A DNA stretch of 64,000 nucleotides from Rhipidocladum racemiflorum (taxonomy: Eukaryota > Streptophyta > Magnoliopsida > Poales > Poaceae), in contig CM070580.1 of NCBI GenBank assembly GCA_036346355.1, positions 23,923,374 to 23,987,373 on the forward strand. The letters run 5' to 3'. Every line of letters begins with the position of its first letter. Position 1 is the stretch's first letter. The position numbers and the translations under genes were made by a program. Below are positions 44,966-55,816 of this stretch, piece after piece. The notes under the pieces are model-generated. The model saw only the letters and a list, made by a program, of their open reading frames with translations. It was not told the DNA's origin and searched no databases.

Positions 44966-46440
44966 AAGCTCTTACTTCATTCTCTTATTCTGCTCTTGTC
45001 TTGCGATTTTCTTGAGCTAACCCCACCCCGCTTGGTGTGGGCGTGATAGCTCGGATGTCGCTTTGGACTTCCGCCGATGGTCGAGGAGATTATCAACTCT
45101 GCGGTGGGACGCCGAGCTCGACCGCCGTCGTCGGCCAGTGATGGCCGAGGGGAGGAGGCCGGCGCCCGGCTACGGACTCGGAGCCCGAGCTTCCCTCGGC
45201 GGGACCCGTGCTTTCTTCGGACGCGGAACCTATTCCACCCGGAGGAGCAGGAGCCGTTAGGGGATCGAGGACCAAGACGCCTTGGCCTTGGTCCCTTGCG
45301 AAGAGACGATCATGGCGAGGCCCAGGCGCCGAGCCCCGAGGAAGGGAGCTTGGTCGCTGCCGACCAACAGCCCTTGGCCGTGAGCAAAGGAGAGGAGGAG
45401 GTCGTCCCCGACCTAACTCCTTCGGTCTTGGGGCACCAGGCGTCCCCGCCACGGAGGTGCAAGGGGCGGAGGTGATCGCCCTGATCAAACGCCTCCCGGC
45501 CGCGGAGATCGGTCGCCTCCGACTACGGAGGGACAAGAGGCGGAGGTGATCGCCCTCGATCCAATGCCTCGGTCATGAGCATTGGTCGCCTCCCCGGCAG
45601 AGAGGACAAGAGGCGGAGGTGGTCGTTAACGACCAAGCGCCTCGGCCGTAAGCAAGGAGTGGCGGCGCTTCGTGGTTGGCGTCTGACCCGAGCGCGCGTG
45701 CGGACTGAGGAAGGCGCCACGAGCCGCTTCTTTGTGGAAGAGGATCAGCCTCGGGCGACCGGGTTGGTCGAAGGTGGTGACGCCGTTGCTCTCCTGAGAG
45801 CACCGGTGCTCGGGAGGAGCAAGACCTCGACGCGCCGGCCGGATGACTTGGTCAATCCTTCTTTCGCCGGGCGCGACCGATCACCGGTCGCTTCAGGACA
45901 AGCCGGTCGGTAGGGCCCTTCGTAAGTTTCATGTTTCTTCTTTTTCCTGTGATCGATCTTCCGGGAGTCCGCTTCGCTTTTTCCCTTCTCTTTTCTCTTT
46001 ACGCCGAAGTTTGCCGCGAAGGCTATGGAGGATATCGGCCTTACCTCGGTCTCCGCAGAAGAGTCTTGGTCGTACCATCATGAGCAAGACGCCAAGATCA
46101 CCGATCTTGAGCGTCGGAGTCTCCGAGGTGCGCGAGGCCGACCTGGCAAATGGAATCGGCGAGAGCCTCATCGTCGGGCTCCGGATCAGCTCCTCCAGAG
46201 CGAGATCGGCCGAAGAGCACTTCAGAGCGTATGCGCCGAGCTTGACGAGGAGCTGGTGAAGCTTCGCAGACCTTCAGCCGAGCTCGGGAGCGCGAGGAAG
46301 CCCGGCTCAAGGAGGCGCGGCGCCTGGGGAAAGCGCGACCAAGGTCGCGCGGCCAGCGGAAGGTCCTGGACCTAGAGGCGGAGGTCGACTCCCTTAAGGG
46401 GCAGGCTCGCTGCCCTCCAGGCCGAGCGTAGGACTTAGCT
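44966..46440 (+). pseudogene. 3' part of antisense ORF, low-complexity Arg/Glu/Gly-rich
   Basis: Beyond the donor at 44963 the plus strand continues with exon-like segments (for example DFRRWSRRL near 45065 and EDIGLTSVSAEESWSYHHEQDAKITDLERR near 46025). The last is a coiled-coil-type segment. Inverted counterparts lie at 53.85-52.44 kb. The segment includes a short tandem array at 45462-45660. Frames are interrupted many times, and no enzymatic domain is visible. Confidence 0.45.
45462..45660. repeat. Three-unit tandem repeat in antisense ORF
   Basis: There are three units of about 65-75 bases, each containing AAG(A/G)GGCGGAGGTG(A/G)TCG followed by a CAA(A/T/G)CGCCTC-like block. The mirror-image array is at about 53250-53450. 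Unit number is the same in both arms. Confidence 0.6.
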
Positions 46441-47129
46441 CCTCTTTTATTCTTAGCTCGTGTACATCCTGTAAAAAAAAACAACGCTTCGAGTTAAATG
46501 AGCAAACTCGCAGGTGTTTGGTCCTTGCCTGTTTTTCTTGAGTTCGCCTTCAACATATGCCCATATGATCCGGTTCGAGAAAAGGAAACAAGTTCCTGCA
46601 TAGAGCATATAGCATAGATACGAGCAAAGGATCCTTGATAAGAAGGGACGGAACGTTCCTATCATACGGAGCCCCCCTGCCATGGACAAAGGTCGTGCCC
46701 TCACTGTTGCGAGCACGAGTTTGTTCATGGGAGAATTTAAGGGTCGCTTTGGTCGTGACGATTTTTTTTTTTTTTTTTGAATGACTTAGATAGATCGGTT
46801 GTGTTGAGAGAAGTGTGAGCACAGGGCAGACGAGCTTTAAACCAACACTACGTAGAGCCACCATACCCGCATGGTCACTGAACCGGGCTTAGAGTGGATG
46901 CTCGCGCCCGACCACGCATACAGTGAAGAGCTACTGTGGAAAGTGAACGTTTGGGCGAGCATCCGGCCGGGGGCCAAGGGAAATGGTGCGCTCATACTTG
47001 TCAGATAAGTTCGTCATAGCGATCTTTGGTAGACGACGATGCTCGTTCGACAAAGCGAGGTGAAAACACGAGAAAGAGGAAAATGATTTATTTGAAAGAA
47101 CGCAAGGGGCGCGAGATAGGAGTACTCGT
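46441..47129. other. Spacer between antisense ORF and integrase, nested left arm
   Basis: The region holds a 16-18 base T run (about 46763-46779) and no coding motif. The equivalent is 51780-52440 in the right arm. It lies between the ends of the two converging transcription units of the element. Confidence 0.5.
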
Positions 47130-48361
47130 CTAAACGTAGAATTTACGCAGTTGATCAATGTTCCAGGTGCTGGTGAGCTCCCGACCATCTGGCATCGCGA
47201 GGCGAACAGCCCGGGCGTCTTTGTAGACATGACCGTGTAGGGTCCCTCCCATCTTGGGGTCACTTTGTTGGCCTTCGACAGTCTTGAACTCTTCGTAAGA
47301 CCATGTCGCCAACTGGTAGGGCCCTAGGTCGGACTGTCTTGGCTGCATGCCTACGAAGAGCCGGTAGGTAAGTCGCAGACCGGAGCAACGCCCGTTCGCG
47401 TGTCGCTTCGACGAGGTCCAGGTCGACGAGGCGCTCAACCTCTTGATCGATGGAATCGATCGATTGCACCCTCGGGAACCCAAAGACGATCTCGGCAGGT
47501 AGAATGGCTTCCGCACCGTAGACGAGTTGGAAAGGCGTCTCGCCTGTGGCTCGACTTGTCGTGGTGCGGACAGACCAAAGAACGGCGGGAAGCTCCTCCA
47601 CCCACCTTTGCTTGTCTTTGGTTGAGGGTCTTAAAGACCCTCTTTTTTATACTCGACTAGCCGACCATTTGCTCGCTCATTTGCTCCGTTACTCTGTGGA
47701 TGTGCCACGAAGCGAAGCAGACCTTGGTCCCGACCTCCTCGCATGATAACTTTGGAACAGTTCACTAGTGAACTGGGTCCCGTTATGTGTGATAAGACGG
47801 TTGGGTATCCCGAACCGAGTTACCACATTCTTTGTGGAGGAATCTCTTGGCCGCCTGGGCCGAGATGGTCGAGACGGGCTCGGCCTCTATCCACTTAGTG
47901 AAAGTGTCGATGGCCACGAGCAAATACTTGCAGCCTTTCTGACCTCGTGGAAAGGGTCCAAGGACGTCGAGACCCCAGGTCGAGAATGGCCACGAAAGCG
48001 GTATGGTTTGTAGGGCGTACGCTGGTTGACGGGATTTGCGAGCATGGAACTGGCATGCTCGGCAGGTCGTTACGATTGACCGTGCGTCCGTCAAGGCCGT
48101 AGGCCAGTAGTAACCCAATCGGAAGGCCTTGCTCACAAGCGTTCTGAAAGACGAATGAGCTCCGCACATCCCTTCGTGGATATCACGAAGAAGGTACTGG
48201 CCTTCCTCCTGGGAGACGCATCTGGAAAGGATTCCTAATGCGCCTTTCCGGTATAGGTCGCCTTCGATCATGCATCTTGAGAAGATCGCCTTGTTAGCCA
48301 GGAACGCCGCTTCTTCCTCGGGCAATGTCCCATGCGCAAGGTATTGGATGAATGGCGTCAT
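47130..48361 (-). pseudogene. Integrase of nested composite, left (minus) copy
   Basis: The frame 48361-47783 (192 codons) contains the zinc-binding half with CRACQFHARKSRQP and then WGLDVLGPFPRGQKG and VAIDTFTKWIEAEPVST, including catalytic Asp in a DxFTKWIE block. A frameshift near 47780 leads into ELPAVLWSVRTTTSRATGET, PFQLVYGAEAILPAE and the C-terminal WNIDQLRKFYV end at 47130. It is the best preserved integrase in the window apart from that shift and one near 47260. Confidence 0.75.
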
Positions 48362-48689
48362 CCAATTTGGCGCTTTGCTCGAGGAATGAGACCCTACCGC
48401 CCGGTCTCTGGTGCCTCCTCTTCGAGAGGAATGGAGGGCTTATGTAGGTGCTCGACAAGCACCCCACGAGCGGTGGTTTGAGAGGAACCGACCTTAAACA
48501 TTTGGTCGGCCAGGAATTATCCTTCCTCGGGATGTAGATTACTTGAAATTCTTGAAGTATTTCTCCATCTTCCTTACTTCGGCCAGGCTGGCGCCATTGA
48601 GGTATCGGAACACCGATACTCCTTGTTGACCTGGTTCACGACCAACCGTGAATCGCCCTTCACAAAGGAGCCGTTGGACTCCTAGCGAT
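48362..48689 (-). pseudogene. Second RNase H remainder, nested copy
   Basis: The region between the long RT frame and the integrase holds the rest of the additional RNase H in shifted frames. It is recognisable by similarity to 39371-39735 of the outer element (for example the FxxxYIPRKDN..AD-like stretch around 48510-48560). No intact frame is present. Confidence 0.45.
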
Positions 48690-50210
48690 TTACATGCTCA
48701 AGTCCGCCAAAAGGCCTTCGTACTCCGCCGCGTTGTTAGTCGCAAATGAAATGTAGTTGGATGGCGATCTGTAGCTGTTCTCCATCCGGGAGACCAAGAT
48801 GACGCCCACTTCGAGCGCCAGATGCTCGGGATCCGTCAAAATACAAGGTCCGTGAGTTTCCCCTCGAATCATTGGTCCCGCTGGCCGGTGGTGCCGAGCC
48901 GACCATTCTGCCACGAAATCAGCCAAGACTTGTGATTTTATCGCCGTGCGGGCTGAGAACACCAGCTCGAACTCGGCGAGCTCCATTGCCCACTTGGCTA
49001 TGCGACCACTGGCGTCCTGATTTTTCAGGATTTCCCTGAGTGGGAAGCCGGTCGGCACCACGATCTTGTGTGCTTGAAAGTAGTGACGCAACTTCCGGGA
49101 GGCCATCAGTAATGAGTACAGTAGCTTCTGGACCTCGGGGTAACGCTCCTTTGGTCCATGAAGTACTTCGCTGACGTAATAGATAGGTCGCTGGGTACCA
49201 TTTCTCTCTACTGCCAACACCGAGCTTACCGCTTGCGGGGTTGCCGCCAGATATAATAGCAATTCTTCCCCTGCCGTGGGTGTGACGAGGACGGGCGGTT
49301 TGGAGAGGTACTGTTTTAGCTCTTTGAACGCGCGATCAGCTTCCTCGGTCCACGTGAAGCCATCATGTTTGCGGAGGGCTTTAAAGAAAGGTAGTCCTCG
49401 CTCCCCCAGCCGGGAGACGAACCGGCTTAAGGCGGCCATTCTTCCGGTCAGAGCTTGTACTTCCTTTACGCAAGTGGGCGACCTCATGTTCTCAATGGCT
49501 TCGATCTTCTCCGGGTTAGCCCCAACGCCATGTGGCCCGACCATGTAGCCGAGCACCTTGCCAGCCTTCACGCCGAATACGCATTTTTCTGGATTTAGCT
49601 TTATTCGATGCTTATTGAGGTTACAGAAAGTTTCTTCCAAGTCAGCAACGTGACCCGAAGTACTCTTGCTTTTGACAACTATGTCGTCGACATACACCTC
49701 CAAATTTCGACCTATTTGGTCTGTGAAAGTCTTCTGCATGAGGCGTTGAAAGGTTGCTCCCGCGTTTCTCAGACCGAAAGACATGGTCGTATAGCAGAAG
49801 GTACCGAACGGGGTGATGAAGGAAGTCTTTCCCTCGTCTTTCGCGCGACAGTCGATTCGATGAGAGCCTGAATAGGCGTCTAGGAAGCTCATGGTCTGTG
49901 ACCCTGCCGTTGCGTCCACCAATTGGTCTATGCGAGGCAACGGATAGTTGTCTTTTGGGCACGCTGCGTTCAAACCCGTGTGGTCGACGCACATGCGCCA
50001 CTTGCCTCCTTTCTTCCTCGACTGTAATCGATTGGCTAGCCACTCGGAGTGCTCGATCTCTCTGATGAAGCCAGCTTTTAGGAGTTTATCAAGTTCCTCC
50101 GGATGATCGCTGTTTTTCCGGGAAAAGCGTCTAAGTTTCGTCTCACTTGGTTTTTGTCGGTGAACCGCTAGCACTTTGTGCTCGACCACCTCCCTTGAGA
50201 CCCCGGGCAT
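48690..50210 (-). CDS. Reverse transcriptase-RNase H, long intact frame of nested element
   Basis: This is an uninterrupted frame of 506 codons, the longest in the retrotransposon cluster. It carries the RT entry motif KLLKAGFIREIEHSEWLANRL, then KWRMCVDHTGLNAACPKDNYP, FLDAYSGSH, GLRNAGATFQRLM and the catalytic YVDDIVVKSK. KHRIKLNPEKCVFGV and the linker FTWTEEADRAFKELKQYL of the RT-coupled RNase H follow. It ends at the start of the second RNase H (ATNNAAEYEGLLADL), where a frameshift truncates it. The first Met (50210) is only the first in the open frame; the real protein would be a polyprotein with protease upstream. In an active element it would copy RNA into cDNA in the virus-like particle. 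Alone it is not a complete element. Confidence 0.85.
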   Translation of the reverse strand: MPGVSREVVEHKVLAVHRQKPSETKLRRFSRKNSDHPEELDKLLKAGFIREIEHSEWLANRLQSRKKGGKWRMCVDHTGLNAACPKDNYPLPRIDQLVDATAGSQTMSFLDAYSGSHRIDCRAKDEGKTSFITPFGTFCYTTMSFGLRNAGATFQRLMQKTFTDQIGRNLEVYVDDIVVKSKSTSGHVADLEETFCNLNKHRIKLNPEKCVFGVKAGKVLGYMVGPHGVGANPEKIEAIENMRSPTCVKEVQALTGRMAALSRFVSRLGERGLPFFKALRKHDGFTWTEEADRAFKELKQYLSKPPVLVTPTAGEELLLYLAATPQAVSSVLAVERNGTQRPIYYVSEVLHGPKERYPEVQKLLYSLLMASRKLRHYFQAHKIVVPTGFPLREILKNQDASGRIAKWAMELAEFELVFSARTAIKSQVLADFVAEWSARHHRPAGPMIRGETHGPCILTDPEHLALEVGVILVSRMENSYRSPSNYISFATNNAAEYEGLLADLSM

Positions 50211-50273
50211 GTCGGATGGTTCCCAGGCGAACGCATCCGGCCTTGCTCGGAGGAAAGTGACGAGCTCGAGTTC

Positions 50274-50634
50274 CTATTTGGGATCTAAGGAAGATCCCAA
50301 ATGAACGACCTTGGCCGGTTCCGACTCGTTGAGCGGAACAGCCTTGGTCTCTCCTCCAGGTTGGAGGGCAAGTTTAGGCCGGGAATGCTTCGGCTCTTGG
50401 TCAGGGCCGCGAGTGGGCAACTGACCGACCATATCCAGCGCTCTTTCGTCGCAATTGAGTGCGGACTTGTGGTTCCCTTTGACGGTTATGACTCCGTTCG
50501 GCCCGGGAATCTTCAGGCACGGCCACACTCTTGATTTTGGAACGAGGAATCTGCATCTCGTCCAAAACCTTGGCTGAAATAAGGTCCAAAGAGCTCCCGG
50601 AGTCTATGAGGACCCGACCGACGAAATAAGGTCC
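50274..50634 (-). pseudogene. Truncated protease region of nested left half
   Basis: The trace MDLISAKVLDEMQIPRSKIKS (50589-50530) and PNGVITVKGNHKSALNCDERALD (50505-50440) correspond to the protease C-terminal half and protease-RT linker seen at 41527-42100. The active-site D-x-G part is missing, because the sequence breaks off at the head-to-head join near 50634. Confidence 0.7.
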
Positions 50635-50638
50635 AAAG
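50576..50638. repeat. 16-bp filler duplication at the head-to-head join
   Basis: GAAATAAGGTCCAAAG occurs at 50576-50591 in protease sequence and again at 50623-50638, where it ends in the AAAG that starts homology to the inverted integrase copy. This is a templated insertion with microhomology at a junction. Confidence 0.8.
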
Positions 50639-51778
50639 GCGCATTAGGAATCCTTTCCAGATGCGTCTCCCAGGAGGAAGGCCAGTACCTTCTTCGTGAT
50701 ATCCACGAAGGGATGTGCGGAGCTCATTCGTCTTTCAGAACGCTTGTGAGCAAGGCCTTCCGATTGGGTTACATCGGCCTCACGGCCTTGACGGACGACG
50801 GTCAATCGTAACGACCGCCGAGCATGCCGATTCCATGCTCGCAAATCCGCCAACCAACAGACGCCCTACAAACCATACCACTTTCGTGGCCATTCTCGAC
50901 AGGGTCTCGACGCCCTGGACCCTTTCCCCGAGGTCGAAGGTCGCAAGTATTTGCTCGTGGCCATCGACACTTTCACTAAGTGGATAGAGGCCGAGCCCGC
51001 TCGACCATCTCGGCCCAGCGCCAAGAGATTCCTCCACAAAGAATGTGGTAACTTCGGTTCGGGATACCCAACCGCCTTATCACGCATAACGGGACCCAGT
51101 TCACTAGTGAACTGTTCCAAAGTTATCGCGAGGAGGTCGGGACCAAGGTCTGCTTTCGCTTCGTGGCACATCCACGAGTAACGGAGCAAATGAGCGAGCA
51201 AATGGTCACTAGTCCAGTATAAAAAGAGGGTCTTTAAGACCCTCAACCAAAGACAAGCGGCGGTGGGTGGAGGAGCTTCCCGCCGTTCTTTGGTCTGGTC
51301 TCGCACCACGACAAGTCGAGCCACAAAGTAGACGCCTTTCCAACTTCGTTTACTGCGGAAGCCATTCTGCCTCGCCGAGATCGCGGCTGGGTTCCCCGAG
51401 GGTGCAATCGATCGATTCCATCGATCAAGAGGTTGAGCGCCTCGTCGACCTGGACCTCGCCGGCGACACGCGAGCGGGCGTTGTTCTGGCCTGCGACTTA
51501 CCTCTGTGCTCTTCGTAGGCATGCAGCCAAGACAGTCCGACCTAGGGCCCTACAAGTTGGCGACATGGTCTTACGAAGAGTTCAAGACTGTCGAAGGCCA
51601 ACAAGCCGACCCCAAGATGGGAGGGACCCTACACGGTCATGTCTACAAAGACGCCCGGGCTGTTCGCTTTGCGATGCCAGATGGTCGGGAGCTCACCAAA
51701 GACTGGAACATCGATCAATCAAGAATTCTACGTTTAGACGAGTACTCCTATCTCGCGCCCTTGCGTTCTTTCAAATAA
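50635..51778 (+). pseudogene. Inverted integrase copy, right arm
   Basis: The plus-strand sequence matches 48254-47130 in reverse complement. It contains the segments LVAIDTFTKWIEAEPA (about 50951), EELPAVLWSG (51267) and VRPRALQVGDMVLRRVQDCRR (about 51535), plus the end region KDWNIDQS near 51710. Numerous 1-3 base deletions break every frame. It starts abruptly inside the integrase N-terminal region at the junction. Confidence 0.75.
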
Positions 51779-52440
51779 ATCATTTTCCTCTTTCTCGTGT
51801 TTCCACCTCGCTTTGTCGAACGAGCATCGTCGTCTACCAAAGACTCGCATTTTAACTTATCCGACAAGTATGAGCGCACCATTTCCCTTGGCCCCGGCCG
51901 GATGCTCGCTTCAAACGCTCACTTTCCACAAGAGCTCTTCATCAGATGCGTGGTCGGGCGCGAGCATCCACTCTAAGCCCTGATTCGGTGACCATGCGTA
52001 TGGTGGCTCTACGTAGTGTTGGTTTAAAGCTCGTCTGCCCTGTGCCACACTTCTCTCAACACAACCGATCTATCTAAGTCATTCAAAAAAAAATCGTCAC
52101 GACCAAAAGCGACCCTTAAATTCTCCCATGAACAAACTCGTGCTCGCAACACTGAGGGCACGACCTTTGTCCATGGCAGGGGGGCTCCGTATGATAGGAA
52201 CGTTCCGTCCCTTCTTACCAAGGATCCTTTGCTCGTATCCATGATATATGATCTATGCAGAAACTTGTTTCCTTTGCTCGTATCTATGCTATATGCTCTA
52301 TGCAGAACTTGTTTCCTTTTCTCAGAACCGGGATCATATGGGCATATGTTGAAGGCAAACTCAAGAAAAGCAGGCAAGGACCAAACACTGCGAAGTTTGC
52401 TCATTTAACCTCGGCGTTGTTTTTTTTTTTACAGTGGTGT
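51779..52440. other. Spacer, nested right arm
   Basis: This is the reverse-complement counterpart of 46441-47129, including an A run (52087-52095). It has no gene. A partial duplication of CCTTTGCTCGTATC-containing sequence occurs at 52227 and 52274. Confidence 0.5.
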
Positions 52441-54780
52441 ACACGAGCTAAAAATAAAAGAGGAGCTAAGTCCTACGCTCGGCCTGGAGGGCAGCGAGCT
52501 CGTCCTTAAGGAGTCGACCTCCGCCTCTAGGTCCAGGACCTTCGCCGGGTCAAGCGCGACCTTCGATCGCGCTTTCCCGAGGCGCGCCTGCGCCTTGAGC
52601 TGGGCTTCCTCGCGCCCCGAGCTCATTAAGGTCCTGCCGAAGCTTCACCAGCTCCTCGTCAAGCTCGGCGCACTTCTGCTCTGGCGTTTCTTCGCTGTCT
52701 CGCCTCGAGGAGCTGATCCCGAGCCCGGCGATGAGGCTCCTCGCCGATTCCACCGCTTCAGTCGGCCTCGCGCACCTCGGAGACTCCGACGCTCAAGATC
52801 GGTGATCTTGGCGTCTTGCTCATGGTGGTACGACTCAAGATTCTTCTCATGAGACCGAGGTAGCGCCGATATCCTCCATAGCCTTCGCGGCAAACTTCGG
52901 GCAGAAGAGAAAAGAGAAGGGAAAAGTCGAGCGCACTCCCGTAAGATCGATCACAGAAAAAGAAGAAACATGAAACTTACCGTAAGGGCCCTACGACTAC
53001 CTTGTCCGGCGCCGGCGGCCGGTCGCAAATTCTAAAGAAGGGATTGACCAAGTCATCCGGCCGCGCTGTCGGTCTTGCTCCTCCTGAGCACCCGATGCTC
53101 TCGTGAGAGCAACGGCGTCACCACCTTCGACCAACCCCGGGTCGCCCGAGGCCGATCCTCTTCCACGAAGCGGCTCGTGGCCGCTTTCCCCTGGTCGGGC
53201 ACCGCCGGGGTCAGACGCCAACCACGAAGCGCCGCCACTCCTTGCTCGCTGGCCGAGGCGCTTGGTCGTTAACGACCACCTCCGCCTCTTGTCCCTCTCG
53301 CACCGGAGGCGACCAATGCTCTGACGGAGGCATTGGATCGAGGGCGATCACCTCCGCCTCTTGTCCCTCCGTAGTCGGAGGCGCATCGATGCTCTGCCGG
53401 AGGCGTTTGATCAAGGACGATCACCTCCGCCCCTTGCACCTCCGTGGCGGGGACGCCCGGGTGCCCCAAGGCCGAAGGAGTTAGGCTCGGGACGACCTCC
53501 TCCTCTCCTTGGCTCACGGCCAAGGGTCGTTGGTCGGCAGCCGACCAAGCTCCCTTCCTCGGCTCGGCGCCTGGCCTCGCCTGCAGCCGTCTCTTCGCAA
53601 GGGACCAAGGCCAAGGCGTCTTGGTCTCGTCCCCTCGCGCTCCTCGCCTCCACTACCGAATAGGTTCCGTCCGCCGAAGAAAGCACGGGTCCCGCCGAGG
53701 AAGCTCGGCTCCACTGAAGTCCGTAGTCGGCGCCGGCTCCTCCTGCCTCGGCCATCACTGGCCGACGACGCTGGCCGAGCTTCGGCCCACCGCAGAGTTG
53801 ATAATCTCCTCACCATCTCGGCGAAGTCCAAAACGACATCCGAAGCTATCACGCCCACACCAAACGGGGTGGGGTTAGCCCAAGAAAATCGCAAGACAAG
53901 AGCGTAATAAGAGAATGAAGTAAGAGCTTACCTTCGCCCGGCGAGCGGCGCGCCATCCTCTCGGCCCCCTGCCACGGCGACCTGCTCGCGGCGGTCGTAG
54001 GCCTTCGGCCACGACCACGACGCGCTCCTCCGCGCCGTCGGCTGCACGTGCCATCGCTGGGTCGACGTCGTCCATGTTGACCTCTTCCAGCCGTCGAGGC
54101 GGTCTCGAGAGGTCGACCTCCTGCTCCTTCCGACTGCAGCATAAGTGTCCTCCTCTTCTTCCTCCTCTCGGGGCATCGACCACCCGAGTGAGCCGGGTCC
54201 TGGAGGGCCTTGATCCGCCTCTCCACCTTCTTCCGGTAGAACCGTAGGTCGGCACCGGCGGGGCGCGCCGTCTCGATGGCGAGCGCCCTCCCCAAGATAG
54301 ACCAATCGGGACCCTCCGCCTTCTTCTCCGTAGAGTCGGCCCAACCCGACACCGAGTCCTTCGTGAGCAACGAAGGGGTACTCGTATGGTCGGTTGGGCC
54401 GGAGGCGAAGATAAACGCAACCGGGCGGAGCCATCCCACGGCATGCGGAAGGGGAATAGAAGTGAAAGAAGAGGCTAGCCGTGGGCATTACACTCCACGT
54501 AAGCCTCGCAAAGATGGGAGAAGATTGCGAGAGAAAGGATAGAGTTGGGGTGGAGATGAGAGATCTCGCACCCACGTAAGGCAAGCACGGAGGCGAGGAA
54601 GTCGCTCTCGAGGCACGGCCCGTTGATGGCGTACAACTCGCAGAGGACGATCTCCGTCTCCGCGGTCTGCCGCACCGCATCATCCTCGCACTCGACCCGA
54701 GCTTGGGTCGGCGTACTCTCGTCCGTGAGCACTGGAGCCTCCTTCGGTCATCCGCTAACCTTGAACAGCGCCATGGCCGG
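52441..54780 (-). pseudogene. Antisense ORF of nested composite, right arm copy
   Basis: The minus-strand counterpart of 43345-46440 starts near 54773 (MALFKVSG-like) and keeps LYAINGPCLESDFLA, DSVSGWAD and RWHVQ-type downstream parts. The block holding the first introns and REHPFF region is deleted (equivalent of about 43910-44650). The tandem array is retained at 53250-53450. Frames are broken many times. Confidence 0.6.
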
Positions 54781-55177
54781 GAAGGAAGGGGAGCGAAAAG
54801 GGTTCTTGGGCGCTAGGGCTCTTGGAAGATTTTTGGCCGAAGACGAGCAATGAGACAATGTAACTCCGACCTCTCCCGGTAGAAAGGGTTAAAAAGACAA
54901 ATGGCGGGCAGGTTAAAATCGCCGCCTATCACGTAGCGACACTGGCCGAGAAAGCGCGCTTCCGAGAAACCGCTGCATCACATAAGGAGGCTTCTCGGAA
55001 GAAGGAACCGCAGAACAACCAAACGACGCGCCACGCGAGCAAGCACGCGGCTGGTCAAGAAGTTCGCCTCCCCGAAAAATGGTCGTGGAGCCACGACCAA
55101 AGGAAATTCAATCCCCTTCAAGTCTTCTTAGGCTCAAGGGGAAGCCCGAGGGTTCCCACTTGAACCTCGGGGCTAGC
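54781..55177 (+). other. Leader between antisense ORF and 3' LTR, with polypurine tract
   Basis: The sequence is the counterpart of 43129-43344 and is somewhat longer. It ends in CCTCGGGGCTAGC (55165-55177), the plus-strand polypurine tract that abuts the LTR start. This proves the adjoining LTR is a 3' LTR in plus orientation. Confidence 0.65.
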
Positions 55178-55811
55178 TGTCGGGGATTGGCTATCTGGCA
55201 AAAGACCACGGTACCCCCGTGAAAAGCTAAACCCGCCGACCAAGCAACACTAAAGAAGATGCTCGGAGAACGAAACGAGCATCCCTCCTTCTCCTCCGAG
55301 CATACGCATTTGCACCTTCGCTCGCAGAAGCACCAAACACACCCCCCCACGAGCAAGCATGCTCGTAGAGGCCACGACCTGCTCGGGTGTTTTGGTCGGG
55401 GTGCCCGGTCAATGCCACAAGGAAGGAAGGTGGCAACCAATCAGCCGGAGATCAAGGGAAATCATACCCGAAATTCAAATAGCGCCCGGATCAAGGGCAG
55501 TAGATCGTAAGTACGATTGCGCGGCGCGATCCCAGGAGGTAGTTACCTTCTATGTACCTCTAGTCGTAGTATTTAAACCCCCCTGAAGATCTGTAACAGG
55601 GGAGGGACACCGAGATAGAACACAATACACTGGAGTAGGGCTATTATCTCGGCGGTGAGAGGCTCGAACCAGGATAAAACACCGTGTTCCACCCTTCTTC
55701 TTCTCCCGACCTCGCGTCGCTCGAACGCCTCTTCTGGTCCGCACGACGGGCTCTGTTGATCCCCATTCAACAAGTAAGCTCGACGGGAGCCCGCTTCTCC
55801 AATCGTCGACA
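55178..55811 (+). repeat. 3' LTR of right half of nested composite
   Basis: It runs from TGTCGGGGATTGGC to CCAATCGTCGACA in plus orientation, opposite to its partner at 42505-43128. The U5 end at 55811 is the outer boundary of the insertion and is followed by CTTTC. Confidence 0.8.
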
Positions 55812-55816
55812 CTTTC

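Larger units (their letters stand above)
42500..55816. mobile_element. Nested composite: two Tat 3' halves joined head to head
   Basis: The insertion 42505-55811 is flanked by CCTTC (42500-42504) and CTTTC (55812-55816), a near-perfect 5-bp duplication in outer gag. From left to right it holds a minus-oriented 3' LTR, antisense ORF, integrase, RNase H, RT and part of protease. A join near 50634 follows, and then integrase, antisense ORF and 3' LTR in plus orientation. Both LTRs abut polypurine tracts, so both are 3' LTRs; no 5' LTR, primer site or gag is present. The inverted arms (42505-48254 and 50635-55811) are close copies with many small indels. The right arm also lacks about 0.7 kb of the antisense ORF. 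Confidence 0.8.
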
